From Bacteroidota bacterium (lineage in GTDB: Bacteria; Bacteroidota; Bacteroidia; JABEUT01), in assembly GCA_021823405.1 (NCBI GenBank), contig JAKAOA010000014.1, positions 1 through 34,130 on the forward strand: 34,130 nucleotides of DNA. Direction: 5' to 3'. This document shows, one piece after another, positions 24,723 through 33,763 of this stretch. A program made the position numbers and the translations under genes. The number at the start of each line of letters is the position of its first letter. Position 1 is the stretch's first letter. The notes beneath the pieces were generated by a model. The model was not told where the DNA came from. It worked only from the letters and a program-made list of their open reading frames with translations, and did not search any database.

Positions 24723-25144
24723 TCAATATGGTTATTAAATATTCTAATTGTACGTACTTCTTCCCTTACTTCAATTTTTATTCTTACGGCATTTTCGGGT
24801 ATAAGTTCAAGGATTGCTTCTGGCCATTCAATAAAACAATAATTGCCTGAATAAAAATATTCCTCATATCCGATATCATACGCATCTTTAATGTTTTTTA
24901 TCTTATAAAAATCAAAATGATATATTTTTAATTTCGGTTTAATATCATATTCATTTACCAGGGCGAAGGTTGGACTGCTTACCTGTCCTGCGACACCAAG
25001 TTTCCTGCAAATATACTTAATAAAAGTGGTTTTTCCACAACCTAAATCGCCTGAAAATGTGAACACTCTGCATTCTTCATATTTATTCAATATCTGCAAG
25101 GCAAGAGTATCCAGTTCTTCTTCGTTATTAACAATCAGTTTCAT
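24719..25144 (-). CDS. tsaE: tRNA threonylcarbamoyladenosine biosynthesis ATPase TsaE
   Basis: A 141-residue P-loop ATPase from MKLIVNNEEEL; longer in-frame starts run back into porX and are rejected. GDLGCGKTTFIK (32-43) is the Walker A motif, followed by VSSPTFALVNEY (about 54-65), YHFDFYKI (about 74-81) and FIEWPE (about 104-109). TsaE works with TsaB and TsaD in adding threonylcarbamoyl to A37 of ANN-decoding tRNAs. It follows porX after 94 bp and overlaps ald by 4 bp. Confidence 0.93.
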   Translation of the reverse strand: MKLIVNNEEELDTLALQILNKYEECRVFTFSGDLGCGKTTFIKYICRKLGVAGQVSSPTFALVNEYDIKPKLKIYHFDFYKIKNIKDAYDIGYEEYFYSGNYCFIEWPEAILELIPENAVRIKIEVREEVRTIRIFNNHIE

Positions 25145-25238
25145 ACGATTAATAAATATAATTACGATTCGAATGTAGTCAAATTCCTTGTCTACCTCAA
25201 AAAATGGCAAATAGGGATTAAATTGACCTATTACCGTA

Positions 25239-26798
25239 TTACCTTGGAGAAAGGACAACAAACGGTATAATCATCTCTTCAAGTGAGATTCCGCCGTGCT
25301 GAAAGGTGTTCTTGTAGTAATTAACAAAGTAATTGTAATTATTGGGATACGCAAAGAACTTGTCTTCTTTCACAAATACAAAAACAGAGCTAACATGTTG
25401 TCGCGGCAGATATGCATCTGATGGATTTTTTATAAGAAAAACATCCTTTCCCTGATAGGTTAAACTTTTTCCCTGTTTGTAACGGAGGTTAGTATTGGTA
25501 TTTTTATCTCCGATAATTTTCGATGGGGTGGCAACTTTAATGGTACCATGATCGGTTGTAATAATCAATTTTGCCTTACTTGCTCCTATCGCCTTAATAA
25601 TATCATGCAACGGAGAATGACGGAACCATGTAACGGTAAGCGAACGATAGGCAGCATCATCACTGGCAAGTTCCCTAATTACTTCCATTTCCGTACGGGC
25701 ATGCGATAGCATATCCACGAAATTATAGACAATCACATTTAGCTTATTTCCGGAAAGAGTATGAACACTTTCAGCTAATTTCTTACCCGCTTCAAAATTT
25801 GTAATTTTATTATAGGAGAGTTTAATGTTTTTCCCCAATCTTTTTAATTGTGCATTCAATAGTTCTTCTTCGTGCATATTCTTCCCTCCCTCATCCTCGT
25901 CATTAAGCCATAGTGTGGGATATAATCTTTCTATTTCACTTGGCATCAGACCGGCAAAAATTGAATTGCGGGCATATTGCGTGCAAGTAGGTAATATTGA
26001 ATAATAGGAATCCTCACTTTCGGTTTTAAACGATTCTTCGATTATGGGTTGAAGCACCTTCCATTGATCGAATCGCAGATTATCAATAAGTATCATATAC
26101 GTTGTTCCGGAATCCTTCTCCACCGATGGAATTATTCTGTTCTTCATCAAAGTATGTGACATTATCGGCACTTCCGATGTTCTTGCATGTAACCAGTCAA
26201 GATAGGTCTTTTCAATGAATTTGGCGAATATTGTATTGGCTTCCGCTTTTTGCATCTGATAGACCTCCTTCATATTGGAATCGCTGCCAGCCCGTTCCAG
26301 TTCCAGTTCCCAGTACACCAATTTCTTATAAACTTCATTCCATTCGCGATAGTTGAGATTCCCTGAAAGGGTCATGCCTATTTTACGGAATTCCTGCTGG
26401 TAATTAGTAGTTGTTTTTTCACTTATCAGCCGATTTTTGTCAATATTTTTCTTTATCGATAATAATATCTGACCCGGGTTTACCGGCTTAATCAAATAGT
26501 CGGATATTTTAGAGCCAATTGCATCATCCATTATTCTTTCTTCCTCACTTTTGGTAATCATTATTACCGGAACGCCTTGGTTTATGTTTTTTATTTTACC
26601 AAGCGTTTCTAAGCCAGAAATACCGGGCATGTTTTCATCGAGGAAAACGATATCATAATTATCTTTACTAAACTCATCCACTGCATCGTTACCATTGGTA
26701 ACTGCTTTTACATCGTATCCCTTTTCCTGAAGATACAGTAGGTGGGGTTTAAGCAGGTCAATTTCGTCGTCTGCCCAAAGTATGTTTATCTTACTCAT
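25239..26798 (-). CDS. porX: PorX, T9SS response regulator with PglZ-type phosphodiesterase domain
   Basis: A 519-residue protein with a receiver domain (about 1-122: D10, D11, phospho-acceptor D54 in VFLDENMPG, T82, K104) and a helical linker. A C-terminal PglZ/alkaline-phosphatase-superfamily domain follows, with ILIDNLRFDQW (236-246), ILPTCTQYARNSIF (268-281) and ITTDHGT (about 416-422). PorX controls type IX secretion; in characterised homologues the PglZ domain cleaves oligonucleotides and Thr271 is reported as the nucleophile. Here Thr271 falls at the start of TCT, consistent with that. A Cys272 follows, where I recall Ala in others. A SpoIIE phosphatase gene lies directly upstream. No porY kinase or T9SS structural gene is in the window. 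Confidence 0.93.
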   Translation of the reverse strand: MSKINILWADDEIDLLKPHLLYLQEKGYDVKAVTNGNDAVDEFSKDNYDIVFLDENMPGISGLETLGKIKNINQGVPVIMITKSEEERIMDDAIGSKISDYLIKPVNPGQILLSIKKNIDKNRLISEKTTTNYQQEFRKIGMTLSGNLNYREWNEVYKKLVYWELELERAGSDSNMKEVYQMQKAEANTIFAKFIEKTYLDWLHARTSEVPIMSHTLMKNRIIPSVEKDSGTTYMILIDNLRFDQWKVLQPIIEESFKTESEDSYYSILPTCTQYARNSIFAGLMPSEIERLYPTLWLNDEDEGGKNMHEEELLNAQLKRLGKNIKLSYNKITNFEAGKKLAESVHTLSGNKLNVIVYNFVDMLSHARTEMEVIRELASDDAAYRSLTVTWFRHSPLHDIIKAIGASKAKLIITTDHGTIKVATPSKIIGDKNTNTNLRYKQGKSLTYQGKDVFLIKNPSDAYLPRQHVSSVFVFVKEDKFFAYPNNYNYFVNYYKNTFQHGGISLEEMIIPFVVLSPR

Positions 26799-26838
26799 GA
26801 GTATCCATTTTGAAGTTACAGATATACTGACATCTATA

Positions 26839-26846
26839 CAAATTTA
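26839..26846 (-). promoter_or_regulatory. -7 promoter element for porX
   Basis: The minus strand reads TAAATTTG, matching TAnnTTTG. It lies in the 52-bp gap between the phosphatase gene and porX and ends 40 bases before the porX ATG, so porX can be transcribed independently of the phosphatase gene. Confidence 0.55.
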
Positions 26847-26850
26847 ACGG

Positions 26851-28146
26851 TTAGATGTCTTTAATATTTGAAAAAGGATGTGAAAAAGTGTTAAAAGCCT
26901 TATTACTATCCATTATCCTGCAGCAGAGTAAGGTAATGTCGTCAACATATTCCCGTTTCCCTTTAAATTCAGTAAGGACTTTCAAAATATTTCCGTTTAT
27001 AAGTGTAGCGTTATTAAGAAGGGTTACATTGGCTGCAAATAAATCAGTCAACCTTTCAACACCAAATTCCTCATTCTTCTCATTTTCAAGCTCTATGACA
27101 CCATCGGTATAACAGAGTATTATCGCAGGAGCAGCTAAAGTTAATATACCCTCCTTAAGCGTTGGCAATTCAGGCAGCATGCCAAGGGCAGGACATCCCG
27201 ATTTGAGATGAACAATGGTTTCCTCCATGTGCAGCAGTGGTGGGTAGTGCCCTGCATTCACATAGTGCATTGAGTGAGTAAGTTTATTATATTTGGCTAT
27301 AAAGAATGTAATGAAGCTCTCTCCCCTTGCTGTCTGTATTACTTTCTTGTTTAACCTCACAACTAATTCCGAGAGCGAGGACGTTTGTTCTATTAAAGCG
27401 TGCAGATTCGCCTGAAAATTGCTCATGAGTAATGCAGCCGCTATGCCTTTGCCCGAAACATCCGCTATGCAGATAGCAAATTCGCTTTCATCTATTGGTA
27501 TGTAGTCGAAATAATCGCCTGAAATTTGATGAAAAGGCAGATAAGACGAAGCGATATCCAGTTCTGCATTATGAGGCAGTTCGGCAGGCAGGAGTATTGC
27601 TTGAATCTCCTTTGCCAATTCGAGTTCTCTTTGAATAACTGCTTGTTTGATGCTTTCCTTTGCCAGTTTTTTATTTTCTATAGCTACTACCAGCAGGTTA
27701 GTAAGCGTTTGTATGAATGGCAGGTGTTTTATTGCCGGGCTCATGCCTAAACTCTCTTCATTCAAGTCGCCGAGAAAAACAAATGCAAGAGGAAGGTTCT
27801 TATGGTAAACGGGTATTATTATTTCAAAACTTTCGTTGGCGGGCCATTCATCACGATTTACCTGCTTTATTTCTCTTTCGTCGGTAAATTTTTTTGCTTT
27901 TTCCAAAATACATTCAAGCCGGTCTTCACGAACGCCATAGTGCAATATACACTTCCATCCTCCATCGTTCTGTAGCAGCAGCAGCTTGCCTATAAATAAT
28001 TTATGCTGTAAAACATCCCGGTAATTTTTCAATAAGCCGGGTATTTTGGTATTCAGATTGATATTTTTTGTAAGCTCAAGTAATGATTCCAGTTTGATAT
28101 CGGCTATGCGTAATCTTTTATTGGAAGAACCGTGCTGCTCGGACAT
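26851..28146 (-). CDS. SpoIIE/PP2C-type serine phosphatase with GAF-like sensor
   Basis: A 431-residue cytoplasmic protein. The N-terminal half (about 17-160) resembles a GAF domain; a coiled-coil linker (about 155-182) ends in ELAKEIQAILLP, the usual entry to RsbU-type phosphatases. The PP2C core follows: GDYFDYI (210-216), ADVSGKGIAAALLMSN (228-243), NAGHYPP (297-303) and CYTDGVIE (345-352), giving the metal-binding Asp residues. RsbU/SpoIIE proteins dephosphorylate anti-anti-sigma or STAS partners. No STAS, RsbW kinase or sigma factor gene is nearby, so the partner is unknown. It precedes porX by 52 bp, and its stop codon abuts the porX promoter element. Confidence 0.9.
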   Translation of the reverse strand: MSEQHGSSNKRLRIADIKLESLLELTKNINLNTKIPGLLKNYRDVLQHKLFIGKLLLLQNDGGWKCILHYGVREDRLECILEKAKKFTDEREIKQVNRDEWPANESFEIIIPVYHKNLPLAFVFLGDLNEESLGMSPAIKHLPFIQTLTNLLVVAIENKKLAKESIKQAVIQRELELAKEIQAILLPAELPHNAELDIASSYLPFHQISGDYFDYIPIDESEFAICIADVSGKGIAAALLMSNFQANLHALIEQTSSLSELVVRLNKKVIQTARGESFITFFIAKYNKLTHSMHYVNAGHYPPLLHMEETIVHLKSGCPALGMLPELPTLKEGILTLAAPAIILCYTDGVIELENEKNEEFGVERLTDLFAANVTLLNNATLINGNILKVLTEFKGKREYVDDITLLCCRIMDSNKAFNTFSHPFSNIKDI

Positions 28147-28173
28147 ACTTAATTTTATTATTGAGCTAAGGTT

Positions 28174-28464
28174 TTACCGTTCGGTATTTACTACACTCCA
28201 CGCTTCTGCTTTAATACGGAACAAGGGCTTGGTCTTGGCCCACGTCTCTTTGAACACTTGCGAATTGCGATATTTTTCCAAATGTTCCGGCGATTCCCAT
28301 TCGCTATAAGTAAAAAAAACACCATTTTCAGTGATACTATTTAAAAGTTCAAGCCGCCTGCATCCTTCCATCGCGAGAATCTTGTACTTAGAGGCGAGGA
28401 ATATCTCCAGAAAAGTATCGACTTTATCCTGCTGAAAATCCATCTTAACAAGGCGTGTTATCAA
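28174..28464 (-). CDS. Antibiotic-biosynthesis-monooxygenase (ABM) fold small protein
   Basis: A 96-residue dimeric alpha/beta-barrel protein: MITRLVKMDF at the N-terminus, GCRRLELLNS (about 34-43), FFTYSEWESPEHLEKYRNS (about 50-68) and a C-terminal strand. The WxSxExLxxYRxS segment is typical of the ABM/YgiN family, which includes quinol monooxygenases and heme-degrading IsdG-like enzymes. It lacks enough distinctive residues to choose a substrate. It lies between aconitase and the phosphatase with gaps of about 28 bp on each side, suggesting co-transcription from the acn promoter. Confidence 0.82.
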   Translation of the reverse strand: MITRLVKMDFQQDKVDTFLEIFLASKYKILAMEGCRRLELLNSITENGVFFTYSEWESPEHLEKYRNSQVFKETWAKTKPLFRIKAEAWSVVNTER

Positions 28465-28492
28465 AATATAGCATATAAAAGGTTCGTGACTT

Positions 28493-30748
28493 TTAGCTTC
28501 TCATCAAATTCAGCGCTCCTCCGGCCTTAAACCATTTAATCTGATGCTCGTTATATGAGTGGTTGGCTTTTATTTCATCGCGAGTTCCATCCTTGTGATT
28601 TAATATAATGGTAAGCGGTGAATCCGGTTTAATTTTAGTCAGTCCTATTATGTCTATACTGTCATCCTCCAATATCTTGTTGTAATCTTCCTTATTGGCA
28701 AAGGTAAGGGCAAGCATTCCCTGCTTTTTAAGATTGGTTTCATGAATACGGGCAAAGGACTTGACCAAAATTACCCGAACGCCCAAATAGCGGGGTTCCA
28801 TAGCGGCATGTTCCCTTGAACTGCCTTCGCCATAATTTTCATCGCCAATCACTACCGACCCGATGTGCGCTGCTTTATATGCCCTTTGTACTTTTGGCAC
28901 TGAATCATATTTGCCGTCAAGTTGATTTTTTACTGAATCGGCTTTGCCATTAAAGAAGTTGATCGCACCGATAAGCATGTTATTTGAAATATTATCAAGA
29001 TGACCTCTATACTTAAGCCACGGACCAGCCATTGAAATATGGTCGGTTGTGCATTTGCCCTTCACTTTTATAAGTAGCTTTAAACCTTTTAGATCTGTAC
29101 CTTCCCATGCCGGAAAAGGTTCTAGAATCTGTAATCTTTGGGAATCCGGCGCTACTGCAACCTTTACCGCGCCACCGTCTTTTGCCGGTTCCTGATAACC
29201 TCTTTCTTCCACATCAAAGCCCTTGGGTGGCAGTTCAATGCCTGATGGTTCTGCAAGGCGCACCATCTCTCCCTTGTCATTGATTAATGTATCAGTAAGC
29301 GGATTGAAAGTAAGTTCGCCTGCAAGTGCCAAAGCGGTTACTATCTCCGGCGATGCCACGAAGGCATGAGTGTTTGGATTGCCATCATTACGCTTCGCAA
29401 AATTCCGGTTGAAGGATGTAATTATCGAATTCTTTTTTGTCGGGTCTTTCATGTGACGCGCCCACTGCCCTATACAAGGACCGCAAGCATTGGCTAAAAT
29501 GACCCCTCCCATCTTCTCAAACCACTGTAGATAGCCGTCTCGTTCAACTGTATAGCGAACTTGTTCGGAACCGGGCGTAACCGTATATTCCGACTTTACT
29601 TTTAAGCCGTTTTCCACTGCAAATTTAGCAAGAGAAGCTGCTCTTGAAATGTCTTCATAAGAAGAGTTTGTGCAAGAACCAATCAACCCTACTTCCAATT
29701 TTTCCGGCCAGCCGTTATCTTTCACAGCTTGGGTAAATTTAGAGATTGGCCAGGCAAGATCCGGAGTATAGGGTCCATTTATATGTGGTTCAAGTTCCGA
29801 TAAGTTAATCTCCAATACTTGATCGAAATATTTTTCAGGATGTTCATAAACCTCTTTGTCGCCTCGCAGATGTTCGCTAATCTTATCCGCTTCCAGAGCA
29901 AGGTCTTTTCTGTCTGTGCTTTTTAAGTATTCGTCCATTTTTCTGTCATAAGAGAAAATTGAAGTCGTGGCGCCAATTTCAGCGCCCATATTGCAAATAG
30001 TTCCTTTACCAGTAGCTGAAATAGATTCCGCCCCTTCTCCAAAATACTCCAATATCCGGTCGGTGCCTCCTTTTACAGTCAGAATTCCGGCTACTTTTAA
30101 TATCACGTCCTTCGGAGATGCCCATCCGTTTAGTTTACCTGTAAGTTTTACGCCAATTATTTGAGGGAACTTTAGTTCCCATGGTAATCCTGCCATCACG
30201 TCGCAGGCATCAGCGCCTCCAACACCTATTGCAATCATTCCCAAACCACCTGCATTGGGAGTGTGCGAGTCGGTACCAATCATCATTCCACCCGGGAATG
30301 AATAGTTTTCCAGTATAACCTGATGTATAATCCCCGCACCGGGTTTCCAAAAGCCAATGCCGTATTTACTTGCTACCGATGAAAGAAACTCATATACCTC
30401 CTTATTTTTGACGATAGCTGTATCCAGATCCATTTTAGCCCCTGAATCCGCTTGTATCAGGTGGTCACAATGCACTGTACTCGGTACGGCAACTTTGCTT
30501 CTTCCTGCCTGCATAAATTGCAGAAGAGCCATCTGCGCGGTAGCGTCCTGCATGGCAACTCTATCGGGCTGGAAGTCCACATAATCCGCTCCTCTTTTAA
30601 AGGTGTGTAAAGCCATAGATTTGTCGAGATGGCAATAGAGAATTTTTTCGGTGAGGGTAAGGGGTTTCCCGAGCGTTTTACGCAAAATTGCCGTCTTTTC
30701 AGGAATCGCGGCATATACCTTCCTTATCATGTCAATATCAAAAGTCAT
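28493..30748 (-). CDS. acn: Aconitate hydratase (mitochondrial-type)
   Basis: A 751-residue TCA-cycle aconitase that isomerises citrate to isocitrate. The [4Fe-4S] ligands are C359 in GSCTNSS and C422 and C425 in [18 protein letters not shown] (158-170), the [15 protein letters not shown] swivel-domain motif (about 655-669) and [15 protein letters not shown] complete the family. Length and motif order match the mitochondrial ACO2 type and not the longer AcnA/IRP type. A TACCTTTG element ends 22 bases before its ATG. Confidence 0.95.
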   Translation of the reverse strand: MTFDIDMIRKVYAAIPEKTAILRKTLGKPLTLTEKILYCHLDKSMALHTFKRGADYVDFQPDRVAMQDATAQMALLQFMQAGRSKVAVPSTVHCDHLIQADSGAKMDLDTAIVKNKEVYEFLSSVASKYGIGFWKPGAGIIHQVILENYSFPGGMMIGTDSHTPNAGGLGMIAIGVGGADACDVMAGLPWELKFPQIIGVKLTGKLNGWASPKDVILKVAGILTVKGGTDRILEYFGEGAESISATGKGTICNMGAEIGATTSIFSYDRKMDEYLKSTDRKDLALEADKISEHLRGDKEVYEHPEKYFDQVLEINLSELEPHINGPYTPDLAWPISKFTQAVKDNGWPEKLEVGLIGSCTNSSYEDISRAASLAKFAVENGLKVKSEYTVTPGSEQVRYTVERDGYLQWFEKMGGVILANACGPCIGQWARHMKDPTKKNSIITSFNRNFAKRNDGNPNTHAFVASPEIVTALALAGELTFNPLTDTLINDKGEMVRLAEPSGIELPPKGFDVEERGYQEPAKDGGAVKVAVAPDSQRLQILEPFPAWEGTDLKGLKLLIKVKGKCTTDHISMAGPWLKYRGHLDNISNNMLIGAINFFNGKADSVKNQLDGKYDSVPKVQRAYKAAHIGSVVIGDENYGEGSSREHAAMEPRYLGVRVILVKSFARIHETNLKKQGMLALTFANKEDYNKILEDDSIDIIGLTKIKPDSPLTIILNHKDGTRDEIKANHSYNEHQIKWFKAGGALNLMRS

Positions 30749-30770
30749 AGCATTAATTTTTGTGATGAGG

Positions 30771-30778
30771 CAAAGGTA
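30771..30778 (-). promoter_or_regulatory. -7 promoter element for acn
   Basis: The minus strand reads TACCTTTG, matching TAnnTTTG, 22 bases before the aconitase ATG. Confidence 0.55.
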
Positions 30779-30893
30779 ACGAATAAACAGAATGAAATAA
30801 GACAGACGGTATCATTCAGTTGGATAAAATTGTTGATAAGGGCACCGTTCAATATCTGCCGGTAACTTATTTGAATTTTAACTATAGCAATAC

Positions 30894-31529
30894 TTAGTTA
30901 AACCTATCTATGAACTTATGACAATAAGGCGTTGTGCCTTCCCTGTCATAATGGTGTTCATGGTATTCTTCGGCTTCCCAAAAGGTAGTAACCGGCAGGA
31001 GCCGTGTGGCTATCTTATAACCTTTTGTTTCCAGTATCGCAATAAGTTTTTCGCCAATCTGCCTTTGAGAACTATCCGAATAGAAAAGAACCGACATATA
31101 TTGTTGCCCGATGTCTGGTCCTTGACCATCCGATTGAGTGGGATCGTGAATATCGAAAAAAAGGCGGGCTAACTTTTCGTAGTCCGTCTGCCTTGTATCG
31201 TAAACAACCTTTATAGTTTCATAGTGACCTGTTGTATGGCTGCATACCTGTTCGTACGTTGGATGTTGGGTATGTCCGCCCATATACCCCACTTTGGTAT
31301 CGATAACACCCTTGGCTTTCTCGAAGTAATACTGGGTTCCCCAAAAACATCCTCCCGCAAAGTATGCCGTTGCGGTATGTCTGGCGGAATCTGCCGAATA
31401 ATCCGATGGTATTGCTTTAACATCTGCCATATTTTGCAGGGTATTTTCCTTTCCTTCTCCGGTATTGGTACAATTAGCATAAAAGCCGCAAAAAAATAAA
31501 GCCGCAAAGGAGATGAGGGAAGGTCTCAT
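30894..31529 (-). CDS. msrA: Exported peptide-methionine (S)-S-oxide reductase
   Basis: A 211-residue MsrA with the catalytic GGCFWG (C61), YMGGHTQHPTYEQVCSHTTGHYE (about 93-115) and YHEHHYD near the C-terminus. It reduces methionine-S-sulfoxide in damaged proteins. The N-terminus has a hydrophobic signal and a Cys at 20 (FYANC), so it is probably a lipoprotein working in the periplasm. A fused MsrB domain is absent. The stop lies 49 bp after the previous gene on the minus strand, but the acn gene downstream has its own promoter. Confidence 0.93.
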   Translation of the reverse strand: MRPSLISFAALFFCGFYANCTNTGEGKENTLQNMADVKAIPSDYSADSARHTATAYFAGGCFWGTQYYFEKAKGVIDTKVGYMGGHTQHPTYEQVCSHTTGHYETIKVVYDTRQTDYEKLARLFFDIHDPTQSDGQGPDIGQQYMSVLFYSDSSQRQIGEKLIAILETKGYKIATRLLPVTTFWEAEEYHEHHYDREGTTPYCHKFIDRFN

Positions 31530-31578
31530 TTGATAGAACTATTTTAATTTCAGCTGGTATACTTACATATAAAGTTCC

Positions 31579-32418
31579 TTACGACATTCTTTCCAGCACC
31601 TTCGATGTAGGGGCTTTTTTCTTTTCGTCAATAAGACCTTTGTCAACAAGAATTCTTCCGCAATGCTCGCATACCACCAACTTTTTATGCGATGTAATAT
31701 CGCTCTGACGCTGTGGCGGTATTTTTACAAAACAGCCGTTACATGATTCTCTCTCCACTGTTACAACTGCAAGTCCGTTTTTAAAATTAGGACGAATGCG
31801 CATATATGCTGCTAATAATGTCGGGTCGATTTGGTTGCGTGCATCCTCCGACTTTTTTATTAATGCCTTCTCTTCCTTTTCAGTTTCCGAAACGATCTGA
31901 TCCAGTTCATCCTTTTTTTCTTTCAGTTCTTTATTTTTCTCTTTTAGCATGGCTTCGCTCTGCTTCATCAACTCCTCCTTCGCTGTAATGGATGTTTTAT
32001 ATTCCTTTATGCGCTTATCGGATAGTTGTATTTCCAGTTTCTGAAAATCAATTTCCTTACCGAGCGAGTCATATTCCCTGTTATTTCTCACTTTGCTCTG
32101 TTGTGATTCATATTTCTTAATAAGCGCCTGTGCGTCTTTAGCTGTATTCTTCTTTTCGGTTATTAGTTTTTCAAGATTTTGAACCTCTTCCACTTGCTTT
32201 TCCATTCTGGATTTCAGTCCTGCCACCGACTCTTCAAGTTCCTGCACTTCCAAAGGCAATTCACCGCGCAAGGTTCTTATTTCATCAATTAGCGTATCTA
32301 TTCTCTGAAGTTCGTATAAATTACCTAATTCGTTCTCCAGCATCTCCTGATTCATTCCCTGAATACCCTGTAGATAAGATTTTTTAGTCGTTCCGTTTTT
32401 ACTTGATTTAGAAGTCAT
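31579..32418 (-). CDS. Zinc-ribbon coiled-coil protein (COG1579 / CdsZ-like)
   Basis: A 279-residue protein with a basic N-terminus, a long coiled coil (about 26-195, heptads rich in Glu and Lys) and a C-terminal zinc ribbon with C226-x2-C229 and C250-x2-C253. VRNNREYDSLGKEI (about 110-123) is the family hallmark. COG1579 proteins are widespread and poorly understood; nucleic-acid or ribosome-related roles have been suggested. The first ATG is chosen because it overlaps the nif3 stop (ATGA). A second promoter element within the end of nif3 (32468-32475) could also drive it. Confidence 0.88.
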   Translation of the reverse strand: MTSKSSKNGTTKKSYLQGIQGMNQEMLENELGNLYELQRIDTLIDEIRTLRGELPLEVQELEESVAGLKSRMEKQVEEVQNLEKLITEKKNTAKDAQALIKKYESQQSKVRNNREYDSLGKEIDFQKLEIQLSDKRIKEYKTSITAKEELMKQSEAMLKEKNKELKEKKDELDQIVSETEKEEKALIKKSEDARNQIDPTLLAAYMRIRPNFKNGLAVVTVERESCNGCFVKIPPQRQSDITSHKKLVVCEHCGRILVDKGLIDEKKKAPTSKVLERMS

Positions 32419-33515
32419 TTTAATAAATAATTTACCGGATTAGTATTTGTTTTTGAAATTTGGATTGCAAAGGTAGGAAATTTTTCTTTTAAAAGGGTAT
32501 AAACTATTTGCGGTGTAAAACGCTCACTTTCGTAATGTCCGATGTCAGCTATGAGAATTTTCCCGTCGGCATCGAAAAACTGATGGTATTTAAAGTCCGA
32601 CGTAATAAGTACTTGAGCGCCAACGCTAATAGCGTCCGGGAGTAAAAAGGAACCCGAACCGCCGCATATCGCAACCATTTCCACCTTTCTGCCTGTAAGC
32701 GGGCTGTACCTTATACACTCCAAATGCATTTTCTCCATTATCATTGCCAGAAAATTTTTCTCTTTCATTGGCTTAGCCAAATTACCAATCATGCCAGAAC
32801 CTATCTGCGGGTGACTATTACTAAGGGGATAAATATCGTATGCTACCTCTTCGTAGGGGTGAGCGCGTAGAAGGGAGCTTATAACAGAATCTTCTAAATA
32901 AGACGGGATTATGGTTTCTATACGCTCCTCATTCTCATAGTGTATTTTCCCTTTTTTACCAATATATGGGTTTGTGTGTTCTCCTGCTCTGAAAGTGCCT
33001 ATACCCTGTCCATTAAAACTGCACTGGTCGTATCCTCCAATCATGCCTCCGCCTGCGGCAAATATTGCATTCCTAATTTCATCTGCTTTATCACGGGGAC
33101 AAAAGGTAACCAATTTACAGAGCAGCCCCTTTTTAGGTCTTAGAACAGTCGGATTTTGAAGCCCGATTATCTCTGCAATTTTACAATTTACCCCATCTGC
33201 AATATTATCCAGATTGGTATGCATAGCATATATGGCAATATCATGCTTAATAGCTTTAATGATTACCCTTTCCGCGTAATTCTTTCCGGTTAATTTTTTT
33301 ATTGGATTGAAAAGAATAGGATGGTGTGCGATGATAAGATTACATTCATTTTTTATTGCCTCATCGAGTACGGTTTCGGTACTGTCAAGGCACAATAGGA
33401 TACCCTTTACATCCTGCTCCGGATTGCCCGTTAATAAACCACAATTATCATACGCTTCCTGAAAAGCAGGCGGGCATTGGCTCTGAAGAAACGTAATTAA
33501 GTGCTGTAATTTCAC
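32415..33515 (-). CDS. Nif3-like dinuclear metal-centre protein
   Basis: A 366-residue Nif3/YbgI/YqfO-family protein. Likely metal ligands are H64-H65 in IAHHPILF, H99 and D103 in MHTNLD, and GHYESE near the C-terminus. The middle (about 130-230) holds the PII-like insertion found in the longer YqfO-type members. Homologues form toroidal hexamers with two metals. Proposed roles include GTP cyclohydrolase-like or DNA-related activity, but none is settled. The stop overlaps the start of the zinc-ribbon gene by 4 bp; this nif3 - zinc ribbon pairing recurs in Bacteroidota. Confidence 0.93.
   Translation of the reverse strand: MKLQHLITFLQSQCPPAFQEAYDNCGLLTGNPEQDVKGILLCLDSTETVLDEAIKNECNLIIAHHPILFNPIKKLTGKNYAERVIIKAIKHDIAIYAMHTNLDNIADGVNCKIAEIIGLQNPTVLRPKKGLLCKLVTFCPRDKADEIRNAIFAAGGGMIGGYDQCSFNGQGIGTFRAGEHTNPYIGKKGKIHYENEERIETIIPSYLEDSVISSLLRAHPYEEVAYDIYPLSNSHPQIGSGMIGNLAKPMKEKNFLAMIMEKMHLECIRYSPLTGRKVEMVAICGGSGSFLLPDAISVGAQVLITSDFKYHQFFDADGKILIADIGHYESERFTPQIVYTLLKEKFPTFAIQISKTNTNPVNYLLK
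32468..32475 (-). promoter_or_regulatory. -7 promoter element inside the 3' end of the nif3 gene
   Basis: The minus strand reads TACCTTTG, an exact TAnnTTTG match within coding sequence, ending 49 bases before the zinc-ribbon ATG. It may give that gene independent expression. Confidence 0.45.
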
Positions 33516-33533
33516 CGTTTTTTAGCGTTTTGA

Positions 33534-33541
33534 CAAAAATA
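33534..33541 (-). promoter_or_regulatory. -7 promoter element for the nif3-like gene
   Basis: The minus strand reads TATTTTTG, matching TAnnTTTG, 18 bases before the ATG at 33515. Confidence 0.5.
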
Positions 33542-33763
33542 CATTTTTTCGAGTAGTTTTCAGTTAATCAAAGGAGTCGTTTGTTCTTAAAACTGTATTT
33601 GACTATGGTTATAACACATATTGCATGGATAATCAATTTTCATGATTGATGTTCTAATTGTATTGATTGTTTTACGAATAGTTTGGCGGATTTTGTCCGA
33701 CAGTAGCCGGTTCCCTATTTCTTACTTTCATATCCGCTTCCATATATAGTGTGTATGTAGATT
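33542..33763. other. Spacer between nif3 promoter and repeat copy B
   Basis: AT-rich with a few short inverted repeats (for example ATCAAT...ATTGAT near 33634-33653). No gene is supported. Confidence 0.5.
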
